Shown here: positions 11,818-27,020 of the stretch, piece by piece
Layout: every line of letters begins with the position of its first letter
Numbering within the stretch: the first letter of the stretch is position 1
Source: Archegozetes longisetosus
Taxonomy: Eukaryota; Arthropoda; Arachnida; Sarcoptiformes; Trhypochthoniidae
Direction of reading: 5' to 3'
DNA: 64,000 nucleotides
Assembly: GCA_018873245.2 (NCBI GenBank)
Contig: JAEMBT020000004.1
Span: 3,148,573 to 3,212,572 of the forward strand
The notes under the pieces: model-generated
Database searches by the model: none
What the model saw: the letters and a program-made list of their open reading frames with translations, nothing else
Told to the model about the DNA's origin: nothing
Made by a program: the position numbers and the translations under genes

Positions 11818-14398
11818 TATTTATTAATAAGTCTGCGTGAATGAAACAATGCTGCGTAGGCTCAAATGTTTACTCGCCACTTATGAAATTATGTCTAACA
11901 CAATTACCAGAACTAAACTTTGCTTTTAATTGGTTTAATTTTAGTGTCAAAACTTATTTGCAAGTGTGCTTTCAAATGATCAGTCGTTTATATTGCCTGT
12001 AAATATGAGAAACATTTTCAATTTTATATTAAAGGCATATCAACTTTTAGTAAACGATCGTCAAAAGGCATTCCATTATAATATTTGATTTCTGTTAGCA
12101 ATTCACAGTCAGTATTACGTTTAAGGATAAGAAAGTTTAGGCCATTTGTTGGACAAAATGCTCGTTAAATTGATAGCTTTGATGAGAATAATAATTTTAT
12201 GATCATATCTGATCATTTCAATCATTTTAAATCTCAGATTACTTCTCTAAAAAAATGTCTCTGTCTAAATAAGATTTGTGTCTAATGGTACGAAATGAGT
12301 CCTAAAAGTAATTTCACTCTCTTTGTCAGCTCATTCTTATGACGCCATTTGGGGAACACACTTAACACACTTTAAACAAAGAGTTCTGCAAATAATATTT
12401 CAACCTTATATACTGTGTTTAAGTAGTGTAAAGAATGCGTCAAGTATCAACTTTTTAAGACAAGATTTATGATCAAATGAAACATTTTTGGCAGCTTTCT
12501 TATTTGTATTTTGATGAGCAGTACATTTGATGACTTCGATCAAAGTTATCTTGACTTTCAAGAAAGTGCCTATAGTTAGAATATGCACTAACGAGAAGCT
12601 CATACTATGAATGTTAGTCAAATAAATTTGCTCTTATTTTTACAGCTGACTAAATATGGCGCAAAATATTATAAACAATAATTTAACACAAATTATATCT
12701 TTCAGTATTCGCGAAAATAACTAAACAAAGTTCATTTGAGACATAATTAACTCTTTAGAAACAACAATCTTGTTATGTTTCACAACAACATTACTCAAAG
12801 CTTTCTTGCATTTGAACAGTTCTATTCAAATAAATTGTTTTTTTGCGTCAAGTAATCATAGAAAAAAGATCAGTTCTTCAAACGATGTTTTTTCGAGAAC
12901 TTAATAAAACCAAAGAATGAAAAGTTTCTACAATTGAGTGAAGAATTACTTGGGGTCTTTATTGAGTTTTTTACTCGGTCAACTTTCAACTGTAATAAAG
13001 TTTGGCTCACTTGAAACTGTAGTAGATTATGAATAATACGTTTTTTATTCAAATGAAAATTAAATACTAATAGTATTCTGTTGGAAATAGTTTGTGAAAA
13101 ATTGTCTTTTTATGCCGAACATAAAACTAAACAAAACCATAACTGCACACAAGGCCTATATTTCATTTTTCTTAAACTTCATGTATTTGAGATCATTTAA
13201 GAAATATTAACATAAAGTTACTGAATGTAAAATAGATACCATCCATACAAATATTTATTTAGCGCTCAAATTATAGTCATTAAGGAAATTTTTCAATGAA
13301 ATACTATTGATTTATGAGTTTGGAAGTACACGCGAAGCCCTTATGTGAATAATTAAGTGATACTAAAAAGTTACAAAATGTACTAACTTTTTGCTTTAAT
13401 CACTTATTGAACAACTTGAGAGCGCCATTACTTTTATTTCTGATAAATCATAATTATTTTCAAGCAAATAGGTATAAGTTGTCAGCTTAAATCAATATAA
13501 AAATCTAGCGGATAAACAACTTATTCAGTTGCCTAACGTTGCCAGTAGAACATGAACTGAATAATTAAAGTTGATTAACAATTTATTCAATTGAAATGCT
13601 CGAGCAAAAAATCAACTCATGCGAGATATTAGTCTAAATTGTAATTTTTCGCAACAGTTAATGCGTTATCAAATCATCAAATGATAATTAGAAGCCTATT
13701 TTGCAATTTTGTCAAGTTTGTACACTGGTTTATGCTAAGTACAAAAAATCATTATCCTCTAGCGTTTTCTTTTTAATTTCAATTAAGAGCTTTTCTAACT
13801 CTAACTGCTAAGCAATAAACTGAACACACAATAGAATACAATTCAGACTGATTTCAGTGAAGGAAAAAATAATTGCAATCAGTTAATCATTTGAATGAAA
13901 CTATATCTTAAAGATCTTAAAGAAAATTCTGACCGAGTGCGTGTTTTGTGTTGAAAAAGAAATCAAAGCCTTACTGTTGGACTGATATTCTTGCAGACCA
14001 TGCACACCAACAATACTTTTCAACTTGAGTTCACTGATGTTGAAGTCTAGGATAACAAAACATCGCGATCAGTAAACTCAGTTGAACGCATTTGAAAACG
14101 TCGTTATCTTATGCTTTAAAAAGTCAATTTTAACACAACTTGAAACTAGATCAAACTTAATTTGAATACAAGCATGGTTTCAAATAATACAATGTGAGTT
14201 ACAGTTTCGTTACGAACCTTTACAGTAAAGCCATGAATAATTTGACTTCATAACTTATTTACATTCTAAAGCAGTTTATTCTATAAGACTTAGCCAATAG
14301 ATTCTAATTTGAAACATAAACTACAAACATTTTGAACGCAAAAATTCTCAATACAATTTTGAAATCAATTATCTCTATTTTGAATATACTAATTAAAA
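11818..14398. other. intergenic, upstream of receptor copy A
   Basis: AT-rich spacer between the receptor start and the STMP1-like gene. The receptor promoter must lie here or in an unseen 5' exon; no core element could be picked out by eye. The short open frames at 12.4 and 12.9 kb look like chance. Confidence 0.4.
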
Positions 14399-14587
14399 CT
14401 AAATATGGTTCAAAGTAGTGCTGTTAAAACTGTTCTGTTGTCCACCTGCTTCAGATCCAATTGAAGAAACTCTTTCCCATAACTGAGGAATACTTTTGAT
14501 TTGATATTGATTTGACAGATAGACTCCAAGAACAATACCACAAACTAAGGCCAACGCAAATATTAGCAAACCTTTGAACAGACCCAT
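14399..14587 (-). CDS. STMP1-like (DUF4535) single-pass microprotein
   Basis: A 62-residue product starts at the ATG at 14587; the frame stays open upstream but only from a TTG. Residues about 4-26 form one hydrophobic helix. It runs into GVYLSNQYQIKSIPQLWERV, which resembles the conserved GxYLAQNYDIPNL segment of short transmembrane mitochondrial protein 1 (STMP1/C7orf73). In known members the helix anchors this approximately 47-residue protein in the inner mitochondrial membrane near respiratory complexes. The tail here is longer and Ser/Asn/Gln-rich. No intron is needed inside the coding part; the sequence just upstream contains several CAG/TAG acceptor-like sites, so a 5' UTR intron is possible. 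Homology is short, so this is a good but not certain call. Confidence 0.68.
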   Translation of the reverse strand: MGLFKGLLIFALALVCGIVLGVYLSNQYQIKSIPQLWERVSSIGSEAGGQQNSFNSTTLNHI

Positions 14588-17500
14588 TACTAGTTGGTAT
14601 ACGAACTTCAAAAAATGTCAATTTTACATCAAAACTTATACAATAAGACTATTCAAACCTTACTCAATGTTGAGCTAAACTTTCGGTTTTAGAATCATAT
14701 GAAAATAATTTCTATTACCATAAATTTGAATGTCTGTTTGCTTGAGTCAACAATACATTTTTCATTTGTTCGCATGAGTTGCGATAATAATAGCTATGAA
14801 CAGTGTACAATGAAAGAGAGGTTATTATAGCTATTAAACAGTTAGCGAACAAGTCACTATTGAATTGCAATTTCATTGAACTTTCATCGACATACCCAAT
14901 ATTAAAAGTATTCAAAATATTTATTAATTTTCAAAAGCATGACAAAAAGTTCCTTTATGGGGTGTAAAGTCTAATCTAAAGTATATAGATTTTAGTTATT
15001 ATATCATACCATAACTTCAATATGAACATATGGACAAATATGTCCAAATATTATTACGAATAAGCTTTCAAATTCTAGATCTTCCTGATGAGCGTTTGAA
15101 AAATCTTTTTCTCATAGTTCGATATTCGTAAACTTACGAAAATAGGGAAAATAGTTTGAACGTCAGAACTGCAGCAATTTATTTCGACGGTATTGAAGTT
15201 GTTAGGAATCGAAAAAAGCATATATTTCACTGATTTATTCCAAAGTAAATATGAAAACCCAATATTTCTTCAGAAATGCATTCTCTATTGATGGACAACA
15301 TTGAATAGAAATCCGGTTGGATTTTAGTTTTGTTTGATTTACTGATTTCTCTATTTTTATAGCTTAATGAACTTGTATCTCAATCCAAATGATGATCGAC
15401 TCAGCATCAAATATTTTAGGATTAAGTCAAACATAAAAAGATTCTCTTCTTCCAAAAGTATACTTTTTTGAATATATCTTCTGATAATGCATTTGATATA
15501 ACTATTCATTTGAAAACTTTTCGATAATTTATTATTTCTGTCAATATGACCTTTCAATACAACCACATATTTTGAGACAAAAAAAGAAAAATTTTGAATA
15601 ATGATATGCAACGGATTGAGTTCCTCTATAACTTTCTCTATAGGATCTACTCAAACATTATAATTAAATGTCATTCTTAATAGCATTTTAATGACTACCA
15701 ACAGCTCTAAAAACTAATCACTTTTCGAATATTTTTGTTTTAATTATTTTCAGATAATACTCTGTGCATGAATTGACTCACTCTGACGCTTTTCATTTTA
15801 ATGTGTCGAGCGATCATTTTCTGGATATTTTTGCTACTCCTCTAGGAGTCTGACAACTAAGTGATTTTGTTGCATTGAAACATTTTTCTAAAAAATTCAA
15901 TAGTAGCATTAAACATGACAAAACTCTCAATTTGTTGATCTTGAGTAGAAGTTACTGATTTAAAAAGGTTTCAAATCAATTTTACTATAAAATGGATTCG
16001 TGAGATCTTCTAGTATTTACTTATCAAACTTTATTTTCTATCTTCAAGTCAATAAAGTTTAATTTGAACTTCTACCCAATTAGTCTCTAAGCAATAAGAA
16101 CGCAATAAACCTCTCGTACAGAACTTACTGAAAAAAAATATAAAATGTTGTAACTCTTGGAGAATGCAAATAAAAGATAAGTTATATTTGTTCTTCAAAC
16201 TCATTATACACTCTTATGCAGGATCTTGAAAAGCAAACAGAAAGCAATCATAAGGAACAAAGTAGAAAACAGTTGAAGCTCCAAATGAAACCAATTTAAG
16301 AGTTGCACTCTTATTCTAATTCATCAACACATTTGAAGTTCTTAAAGATTGTCAAAATTTCAAATATTTACCGAAATTAACTATATTGCAAATTTTACTA
16401 TTCAAATACGTATTGAACTTTTAAGTTTATCATTGAATACACGCCAATCCGTTCATAGTGAAGTCGCTTATAGTGAGTACCATGTTCTATATGAACACAG
16501 AACTCAGTTTATTGAGTAGGAATATGGTGAACCGGCTTATACTGAGTGCTTTAGGTTTCAAAGACCTTTTGCTGTAAAAGGTTAGAGCATAGATTCAAGA
16601 AAAAACTTGTTACAGCTGTAAAAGTTTGAAACGTGTGTAGTCTTACCCATAGATTTCTGTACTTGTTAGTCTATTCTTGGCATCACCTTTAATTTCCCCC
16701 GATATCAATAAATATTTATATTAATCTCGAAGGATAGTATGAGGTTAATGAGTTGTCGTGGATATGAAGCCATTAAATGCACGCCACATGTTATCCAACA
16801 AAAATTAATTATAGTTTGAATTGCAATTTTCTTCAGCAAATCTGTCTCTTATGAATAATTATCAATAACTTAACCTTATTATATGAATTATGGAATTTTT
16901 TCGTTTCAGAAAAATTCTCGTTTAATGAGAAATGTTATTACATTTGATATTGCGCTGGAAGTGCTGATTGTTTGGAGATTCCGTTTACAAGTTAGTAACA
17001 TAACTATTATTCTGTGAGATATTTATCGACTTTAGTCTTCTCTATATTAATGCTTTCTTTTATTGTTATTATTGAGTCATCTCTAAAACTGAACATTGCT
17101 TTGATAGCCTCATGAATTTATATGACAATTGGCTTATTTTTCAAATAAAGCGTTTGTATAGTTAACAGTTAATTGTATGATCAAGAATTAAAGGTCAATC
17201 AGCGTGATATATGGGCATCATTTTACAGCAAATATTACGCTGTTAGTGATACGCCAGCAAATATTCTTTATGGTTCAAACAACTCAACTTATTACACGTG
17301 CTGGCAATTTATTCAACTAATTCAGTTATGTTTAATACACTTATTTCTCGGTCACCGTTACCTAATCATAACTGAACTTTGATCAAAGCGCTGCTAGTGT
17401 ATGCAACCGTTTTAGCAGTAGCTAGTAACTTCTAATCATCCACAGTACACATGAAAATTATTCATAAGATCCTAATGTTAAATTCAAATTCATTCAAATT

Positions 17501-20500
17501 TTGTTGTTCAACACTATTCGATGAGCTTATGGCTTCACAAAATAAGCTTCAGTTCCATTTTGATTACTTTACCATGAAATTAGTTTTCAATATAGGTTTA
17601 TATTAAACTTATTTAAGATGAAATTTGAATTTCAAGAATTTTGAAAATTGAAAATCTCCGCGAAGTTTTGATTGTAGATTAAGTTCGAAAGAAAATCAAC
17701 TTTTGAGTTATATTCAGATTGTATTCAGATTATACGAGCTTTTATGATGAAATTCTGTACAGAATAATACTTTTCAAAATTAAATTTTTATCAGAATTCT
17801 TAGCATACGATTGAAGAAAGTTCTAATCTTATTAGTCTTGCAGAAAATTAAAAATAAGTTAGATATAAAAAGGCTGAACATTATATTTGAGAAGATCTTT
17901 AGCAGCTTTCTGGTAATTATGACTTGAGAAAATCATTTACAGCGTAGGCTTGTTATGGAAAAATTTTATTTTTGGAATACTCCTCTAAATGTTCATTAGA
18001 CATAAATATTTATTTCATGAAAATGTTTATTTTAATCATGATTCACTATTGCTATGTCAATAAAAAAACTTTCGCCGAATTAAGTTCTGGCAATTATTTA
18101 GAAATCTAGAAAGCAATAAAAGATTTCTTATATGATTCTCTGAAGGTTATAAAAATAAGTTATAAAAGCAAATAGTCATCAGAATGAATGCTGAAATCTT
18201 TGAGATAATCGAATTATTCGAGACCAAAATTGCGTTCGATAGGGAGTCTACAATGGACTTGAAATGCTCTACAAATATTGTAAAATAAAGTATAATAAGC
18301 TAAATAAAAATTATGGGGTAATAGAAAGTAATATATATTTAATATATGACTGTATTAGAAAAATCTTTATAGACTATTATTAGCTCAGAGTCTGAGCTAA
18401 AAACAATAATTTCGGAAATGATTCCCTAATAAATTGTCAAAAAATAAAATAATACTAATAAAACGTTGGGGTTCTGTCATTTATAAAGCTCAACAAATTT
18501 TGATACACAAAAAGGGCTTCAGATCTATAAAAAGATTTGGTTTGGTTTTCATTCTTAGCAACTAATTTTCAGATGACTGTTAGTGAACGAATCAATAGAA
18601 ATAGAAGTTTTCTCAATCATTAGTCCTATTATAATCACTATTCTATCGCTCGATTTTGTTCTCATCAAAAATTAATCATAAATACAATAATAGCAGAACG
18701 ATAGAGAATCCCTTTTACTAAAGATATTTTTGATGTTCATGACTTCTCGAAATAGCGATACATCCGACTCTTAGTAAACTGGATCCATTTCAGATTACTT
18801 TCCCGTTTCTTCAAAAATTTGATTATTGCTATCAATAGATATAAGACACTAATCACTTTTTAGTCATGTCTTTAGCTTATAGTGGTAACTCAAGTCTTAT
18901 TGAAGAACAAGCCTTCAATGATGAAAATTTCATTTTTTCTTGCTGTCATCATTGTGAAAGTGTTGAATCAAGTCTCTCAATGTATTGGGCTTTCAGATTG
19001 AATCTATAGAACCATATCTTTGTACTAATTTGTTTTCGGTAATTTCTAGCGAATGACAGTTTAAATTGAATTGATATTTGTAGAGACATTGCCAAGCGAT
19101 CAAAAGTATGAATTATGAGAAGCTCTGTGTGTGCTCAGAATAAGTTGGGACAGGATCGTACTCGGCAACGATAGTATGATCTCATAATTCAATCTGATCT
19201 CAGTTTAGTAATAATCTGTATCGAGTCGAAAATGGTCGAAATAAGTTTTGCCTTTACTTTGTTCCTTTTCACACTTTGATAGCAAATATTTATCACTATC
19301 TCTTCATTCATTTATTACAGCGTTTCGTATCGAGCGAAAAGTAATGAATCATTTTTCGTATAACTTTATTTTGATTCATGTGAACTCTTCTCACGCAGTA
19401 TTTCTGACATAAATATTAATTATGACACAAGATCTGAGAAATTAAGGCTAGGCTTCCAATTATTGTTATTGGATTAATATAGGAGTGGATGAAAAGAATA
19501 TTTGATTCATACATCATACTTCAATTGGCCTAAGCTTTTACGAAAACCGGTACTGTTTCCAATGCTTTCATAGACTTCTAACGAGAAAACTTTCAAACTT
19601 CTTTCACTACAAACATTTCAAACTATTTGAAACCTAATTTTGATACTTGCACGTTTTCGGGTTTAATAACGAAACAGTTGATATAAAACACCAGAATCTA
19701 ACATAAAATGCTCTAAATATTTAGTGAGCTCTCACTAAATGTCATGTAATGTGATTAATGTGTGATATGCTCAGTTAAAAATAGAGAATTATTATTTGGA
19801 ATTATAATCAGATTGAAATGCAACAAAACAAGTTGTCGTGCTAGCATAGTACAAGCAATCCGTGCAATTTGGATGATATCTCTTTAATTATAACAATCGG
19901 TCTCCAGATTTCACCTGAATTCAACAGAATAGAATTGTAACACATAGAATAGTCAAAGTTCTACTTTGAGTGGCCTCAGCAACAACTGGTAACCAAATAT
20001 TACGAGCAAACTTCACTACTTGTATACTCTGACTGTGAGTGACATTTCACTATCACAAAAAAGTTTTAATGATACTCACCTCTTCAAAGAGCTTAAATCC
20101 AAAGGGAAATTAACTTTTATCTGGTCCATAACTTTTCAACTGCTCAGGTTTCTATTTGATTTCAGATGTTAGTAAATAATTAATTTTAAAAATTTTATTT
20201 AAAGTAAAATATCACAGAAGTTCTCTTTTGACTTCCTATTGCTTTTCGAAAAAGATATTTGCCATCGAATAAGTAAATTACATTTTGAAGAGATTTCCTT
20301 ATCAAAACTTTAAGTTTGAAGCTTTTATTTGTTTAGCTTTGAAGCATTCAATTAGCTTAATGCAAATTGACTCACTTTCCCTCAATTTGTGAAATTTCTT
20401 AAATAAATGCGAAATTGGCTTACAAACTTTTTATATCCAACTCGACATAACCTAGTTTGAGAATTGTTCAAGGAATGCGCCAATACTTCAATTACCATTA

Positions 20501-23500
20501 AAAGCTGCTACATAATGAAGGAAGAGTTGGCTTATCCGTGATCTGTATCATATTTATAACTCCGAAATTGCGTTACGAAAAGCATAAGCTAACGAATTTG
20601 TATTTTTACGATGCTGCCACTATCAAACTTCTAGCAAAGTGCAAATGTCACAAAAATAGACATTAAACACACTTAATCGTCAGTCAGTAGCCATTAGTGT
20701 TAAGGTGGACAAATTGCAGATTCGATTTAGTGAGATATAAATAATGAGAAAGCCAAGTACTTGACGAAATTTAACCTTATTGAGCCAACTGATACAATTT
20801 TTAGGTAAAACTAAGTGTTCACCTCACGTTATTGTCCACTGATGCACTAAAGACTCATCAAAATGATTACTCAAATGGAATCATAGATGAGATCTGCTTA
20901 TCTGCTCATTTATGTAACAATAGCTTAAAGTTACGCAAACAATAAAATGCTATGTAAGTAATAAAAGTCTAGGGAAATGTTCAGAAATGGTCCATTCTTT
21001 TCTACTTCACTCTTATGTCAAGTTTACATATGGTATAAACTCCTATTATATTCAAGAAATGGATGTCACAAAAGATAGCAATAATTTTCAATTTTTCGTC
21101 TGTTCATAACATTATCATAAATATAAGTAACCGCACAATAGCTTTAACGCTAAGTGATTTCTTCAATTTAAGAATAGGGTACTTATATTTATATTTGAAA
21201 AGCCAGAGAATACTTGAACGCTCTATTGACGTTTGTAGTATGAAATATAGGTGTAAAGTTTTAGAGCACAAATTTCTATTCATTTCAAAACTAATGGAAA
21301 ACAAGCCTTAAAAACATCAATGTTTTTAAAAATCAAAATACACGTCATTTTCTCGCCTAGCGGAAGTCATATTTTAAAGAACTTTTTAATAAGAAACTTT
21401 CTTTTATAAAAACTTTTCAACCGATAACTTTTGATTCTGAAATAAGCATAAAATTTGACTGCAGGCATCCCAAAATGAACCACATCTTATATATAGCGAC
21501 ATTTGCCATAGCTTTTTGACGTATCCACGCCATCCACAAATTTTATCCCACATCTTAATTTATAGGAATATTCTTTTAAATTTATTAGAGGAATAAGAAA
21601 TAAGAAGCTTCGTAATAGAAACCAAAAATCGAGAGAAAGAAGAAGTTAGTTTAACAATACTTAATGTTGGCATTGATGATACGTGATTCATATCAGAGTT
21701 ACTTCACTACTGTTTCTTGTATTGCATAATACTTCTGCCCAAATAAGTCACGAGAATTTCTTTTCTCTTTTTTCAGAATTTTCAGTCTTTAAGTATTTAT
21801 AGCAATTTGCTAGAAAGCAAAATAACCTTTTTCTTGACTATTCAAATGCATCCATCTCTTACCATACCTTCATATTCTCTCAAATTACAATAGTATTCAA
21901 TGTAAATAATAATAGTAAGGAAAGCGGTCATTTTTCTCCTAAGACAGTAAATAATTATATGACTTCACTTCCTAAAGTCATTAATTTGTTTAATAATTTT
22001 GAACCAAGAAGTTTTGTGCTCTGATCAGTTGAGTGCTAATAAATATTCATCTGTTGTTATACTATTTAAACATTCAATTTACTCAGTAATCAGATTAACT
22101 CTTTCGGAAACTTTTATTCGAATATAAAGTTTTGGCGAGTAAGTTGAGATTCAAATTTATTCAAATTTTTTCAAAGAAGATACGAGTTTTATGCGCGATA
22201 GTGGAGAGAAGCAATATTTCGAGTCAACAGATTATTTACAAAATGCTATCTCTTTCGTTATTTAACAAAATGTGTGATCTTCAGAAACTTGACTTCAAAG
22301 CATGACATTCTCCAAAACTTCAATAAGCTGTAAGTTTACAGAGATCAAAGTCTGCAACTAAAGTTTAGGTTTCAAATATGAACAAATTTGAATTGTTAAT
22401 CTAGTTTTTTTCAGATTTTATGTTATTTTTCAAACTTTTTCCAAGTTTATCAAATGAAAGTCTTTGTAAAAGCTTTAAATTATAGTATAAGAGCGCATGT
22501 CCAATACATGCCAAACATGACACTGAAGTCAATCTCAGTATAAACTCTAAATATGTAATTAATTTCGTATTATCCTAACAAAATGAATGCAACTTGATCA
22601 AATTTTCAATCAATAACATAGGTTTGAATAAAACTTGACATATTTTGCTTACAAGATAAACTTAATGCACTTTATATTGATCTCCCTTTCCATTGACTTG
22701 ACACTCTCTTATATTTAAGGAATATTTGGTAACTGTGATCTACAACACGTAAAAAGCAAGTCTTATGATGTGTTTTGTATCGCAAAAATAGATAACTTGT
22801 TAGCATATGATCGTATTAAAGTTGAACGCAACACGCCACACATTGAAGTCCTCCTCTTTTGTTTCAGTAAATCTTTTCTGAAAAGCGCACAACAATTCTA
22901 TTAATGTCACTTTGAAGAAAGGCTTTTGATGCAAACACACTCCTGGCGTAAATCAAGAAGAAAAGCAGATAATAACAAGAATGACAAAGAGATTGTTTAT
23001 TCAGTTTATTATGACTATGTTTTTACGCCATTCTCACATTGATTTCTTGAAGGGATTCCTACGTATCTTATTTTATGATAATAGATACTAACACTGAAAT
23101 GTTTTATTCTTCTTTTGTTGAACTATCTTTGAATTCTAAATGATGGTCTGATTCAATTATTGAACAAATTGTTACTCTTATAATATTACTTTATTTGTTA
23201 TATTTGTTGTCCATATTCAAGTTTTATAGCGAGCAGTTCTTCATAAATCCTTCAATAGTTTATTATTGTTGTCGAAATATTGAGTGTCTTTTTGATATAA
23301 AATGCAATATTCTAATGCATTGCTTTCTCTTGTAAAGAATGTTTACGTCTCTGTATGAAACAAATTTATTTTTACATAAGCTCAGATACGATTTTCTTGT
23401 GTTATCATGTCCACATTAGATTATTTGATAACAAATCTATTTTCGGTATTGAATCCAATTTATTTTCAAAAAAATTTCATCTGAATTTCGAAATATCCTT

Positions 23501-26500
23501 TAAATTGTAATATCCTTATGATTTTCGTGCTTTTATCGGATCATTCAAAATTTCTTTACATACTATTGTAAATGTCATATAAGTTTGAGCAGATTTTAGA
23601 CTTGAGTGCTAGCATGTGGACTAAAATAACTTGAATATTATGATAATAACTAGAAAATTGAGCAAAGGATATTCTATCGTTAAACTGCTATTACAACTAC
23701 TATAACTGCTCGTGCTTTCCATATAAATGCTGCTATTATTACAAATACTCTTGAATTCGCTGAACAAAGTTGTCGTGATTCTAGAAAAAATTAATTGCTT
23801 TCATTGATGATTACATGAAGCGATCATAATTTCTATAAACAGCACAATTTTTCTATTGAATGTGTAGTGAATGCAATATCAGATTTGATTGAAAATTTGC
23901 TCATCCAATAGAGTCTATCATGAAGTTATCTCACTCCAAAAGCAAAATATTATATTTTTATTCTAGAATCCAAAAGTTTCTAGCAATTAAGCACAAGAAT
24001 AGTCTGCTTGCTCAATGTTCTAAGCATCAAAACTTTTATATCAGATCCTGAAATAAGGTCTCGTCTCTAGTCGGCAATTCAATGGTCCAGAATGCAACAA
24101 ATGGGACAAAAATCTTGATTTATAGTATAGAAATAGTTTAAGATAAAAGATGTAATTCACAGAATCTCATGCTTTTTGGCTGAACATTTGTCTCTTTTGA
24201 AAACTTGATTGTTTGACCAGAAACTATCGCGTTTTCAAGCAACAAATAACTACTTCACAACGTAATACAAACTGTTTTTACACTATTGACAGAATTAAAC
24301 ATGTTATTCGCATTGATTGTTGAGCCTCAAATGAATATACGTTAGTTTTATTATAACCATACATTGATGTTCTTTTATAGATGGAATAAAAACATATTGA
24401 TCTTCTCTATAACTGTGTTTATAGATTGATATAAATTATTTTTATTTCTTGTGTCGATGAAGTTACACAGAGATGTTTCCATTTGTGACATTCCAGTTGT
24501 AAATATGTAATACAAACATACAATCAATTTATATTTGATATGAATCAGAAAGAATTTTCGGAAAAGTTAAAGAAGGAATCGCTATAAATCACAGTTATCG
24601 ATACATTAATGGAATTCCAGAACTTTATCATTGAAACAATTTTGCTTACAATGTGAAAAATACTCTAATAATTCATCTGAAAATCTTTATACTTCATGTC
24701 TAGTGGTTTCGATTTATTCTAAAATCAAATAATCGTATAATTTATGTTTTTTAATAACATGATTAAATTTCGAATGTTTTTTATTGCGCATGTATCTGTC
24801 ATTTTTCAAAATTGAATTATTCAAGAAAACTGAATTTACTTAAAGTAATGGTCTATCAGAACAATTTTTCCAAACAAATTCTGTTCTCCAGGACATGAAT
24901 GAATCAATGCTGTCAATTTTTCTTGAATCTCACTCTTGAAAATTGAAATTTATAGGCGATAAAATATTCTCCAAAAATTCATTTCAAAGCTGCAGTGGTC
25001 CGAAAATTTTTTATAGTTATAATTTATAACTGTAAAACTTTCAAAAGTTTTACAAACTTTATAACTTATAAAACTGCAATCTGTAGTTTGTCTGAAATAG
25101 CACCAAACTTTCGATCCACTAATAAAAGGTTTATGACCGCAAATTCCCAATTTTTTTGTGTTATGAAATAAAGGTCAAACTCAATTCAATCAAGTATTAA
25201 TTCAGATCAAAAATTTCATTCAGCTTTCATGTCAAATATTATTTTTAATTAGGGTTTTCAACAACATTGGCATTCATAAAATGACAAACTATATAACTTT
25301 AACAACTATTTTCGTAACTTGTCAACTAAAATTGATTTAAAGTCGAGTTTGAACTAATTCTCATTTTAATGAGTTTGATTATGCAAAAACGTTTGGAGAG
25401 TCAAATTGAAGCGGCACCTTATTTCAACATATTGTTGCGAATCTCACGTTGTTGCTATCAAAATACATTTTATATTTTTGTCTTTAAATTCAGTCAAAAG
25501 CATAAAACAACTGGAGTATAGATGAAGTGAGCCTGAGGTAGCAATCTATTCAAATCATAGTTAGTTAACTGAATCATTTATTAAAGAGTTACTATCAAAC
25601 TTTTCTTTGCCCTAATAGGGCTTTTTGATCAGAAAGTCTAATTAGTTTGTTTTTGAAACAAGAAAAGTTTGAGTCAATATATTTTTGAGTTAAGTATGAA
25701 TTTCTCAAAGAAACATCACTGTAGTCCCACAGTCAATAAAAGGAAACCTAAACTCAAATACGTGCCGTATTTTCTGACATAATTAATAGAATTAGCTAAC
25801 TCTTCATTTCTCTTTCTAAACATCTAACGTACGAAACTTCTAATAAAGTCACGTTTAGTACCGGTATTTCTAATTTTCACTAATTCCTATCTACTCCCTT
25901 TAGCTACCATCTAATCTTACGCTCAGTTAAAGTGATCATTTTTTATTAACAAAAAGTAGATTTCAGCTAAAATTCGCGTTAAAACTAACGAACTCTAACA
26001 TGTAATTCGATAAGCAATCAGAAGCCTTATGAAAGTCAGAATGGAAACAATTGTCTAACATTTGTGTGTCATTTAAAGTTATTAATCCGTTTGTTTTGTG
26101 TTGATATACTTATTCCAGTAGAGAATTTGTTCAGGTTTTCTAGATAAGATACAGTAGAAGCAATATAGACGACAAAATGAGTCAAACTATGCTTTTAAAT
26201 CAAACGGTTTAGGATCATAAACATGACTAGTACTTTGATATTGAAATATCTCTATCACGCACACTATTCTCATGTATCGCATTCCTTCAGTATCTTATCC
26301 AGCGGTGGACTAGGGGTCAAGGTACTTGTTTTTCAGATCATTAAGATCATTAGTTTCCAGTATGTTGTTGTCTTTTTCATAATGTACAAGATTTAAGTGA
26401 TTTTGCTAGTTTTTCAGTAAAGAGTGATTTGAATTGATTATTAAAAATATAAATGTTTCATCTCAAATTTTAGTAATGCTGTTCTATTAGAAATTTTCTT

Positions 26501-27020
26501 CTAAAAAAGATTAACTGATGCCTTTACAGACTTTGTATACAAAATGGATTTACATATTTTGAGAACAGTTTTGAATTACTTGGTTAGGAGAAAAGTTTTT
26601 AGATGACACCTAACAATATTATTTAAGCCATTCATAATAGAAAGTGGATTAAAATTAATAAGATATGAGAATTAGCTGGCAGAGTGTATCCTATTCTTAC
26701 GCACACATATAATCTAGTAGGTTAGCGGAAATCAAACTTTTTGGTGTGACGGCCCACATTTTCAGCAGTTCTTATACGACTCTAATAGATGATAATTGAA
26801 AATTTTCTGACTCTATAACCCATTGTTGGGTTGTTAATAGGATCATTTTGAAAGGTGATTTAGATTTGCTGTCTCTACCCATATATAATTCGAATTTTAA
26901 TAGATGCCCTAAATAAAAAATCATTAATTATTTACAGTCTGTATTTTCTGTAGATACAGAAGCTTATAGTCTTATCACTAATTCTGAATTATTAAATCAT
27001 AACAGTTTCAATTTTTTAGA
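14588..27020. other. long gene-free AT-rich desert
   Basis: Roughly 12 kb without a gene I can support. Open frames here (for example at 15.4, 17.2, 21.1 and 25.0 kb) are short, low in complexity, mostly lack an ATG and match nothing known to me. Around 16.45-16.56 kb are short stretches such as GTTCATAGTGAAGTCGCTTA that resemble decayed pogo-type ends. Around 26.72-26.77 kb the text CAAACTTTTTGGTGTGACGG followed by CCCACATTTTC resembles a hAT-type terminal region, but no partner end was found. 25.58-25.68 kb has a 12-bp stem (CAAACTTTTCTT) with a 50-base loop. Confidence 0.4.

Noticed and set aside
16440..16600. Repeats of CATAGTGAAGTCGCTTATAG type, perhaps pogo-like ends.
   Set aside because: No CAG terminus, no TA duplication and poor inverted symmetry; only noted in the spacer entry.
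21063..21311. Overlapping open frames on both strands.
   Set aside because: AT-rich chance frames without symmetry or homology.
25580..25680. 12-bp stem with a nested GCCCTAATAGGGC hairpin.
   Set aside because: Too short and isolated to separate from chance in AT-rich DNA.
26311..26340. CAGCGGTGGACTAGGGGTCA looks like a hAT left end.
   Set aside because: No partner end or 8-bp duplication found; short matches of this kind occur by chance.
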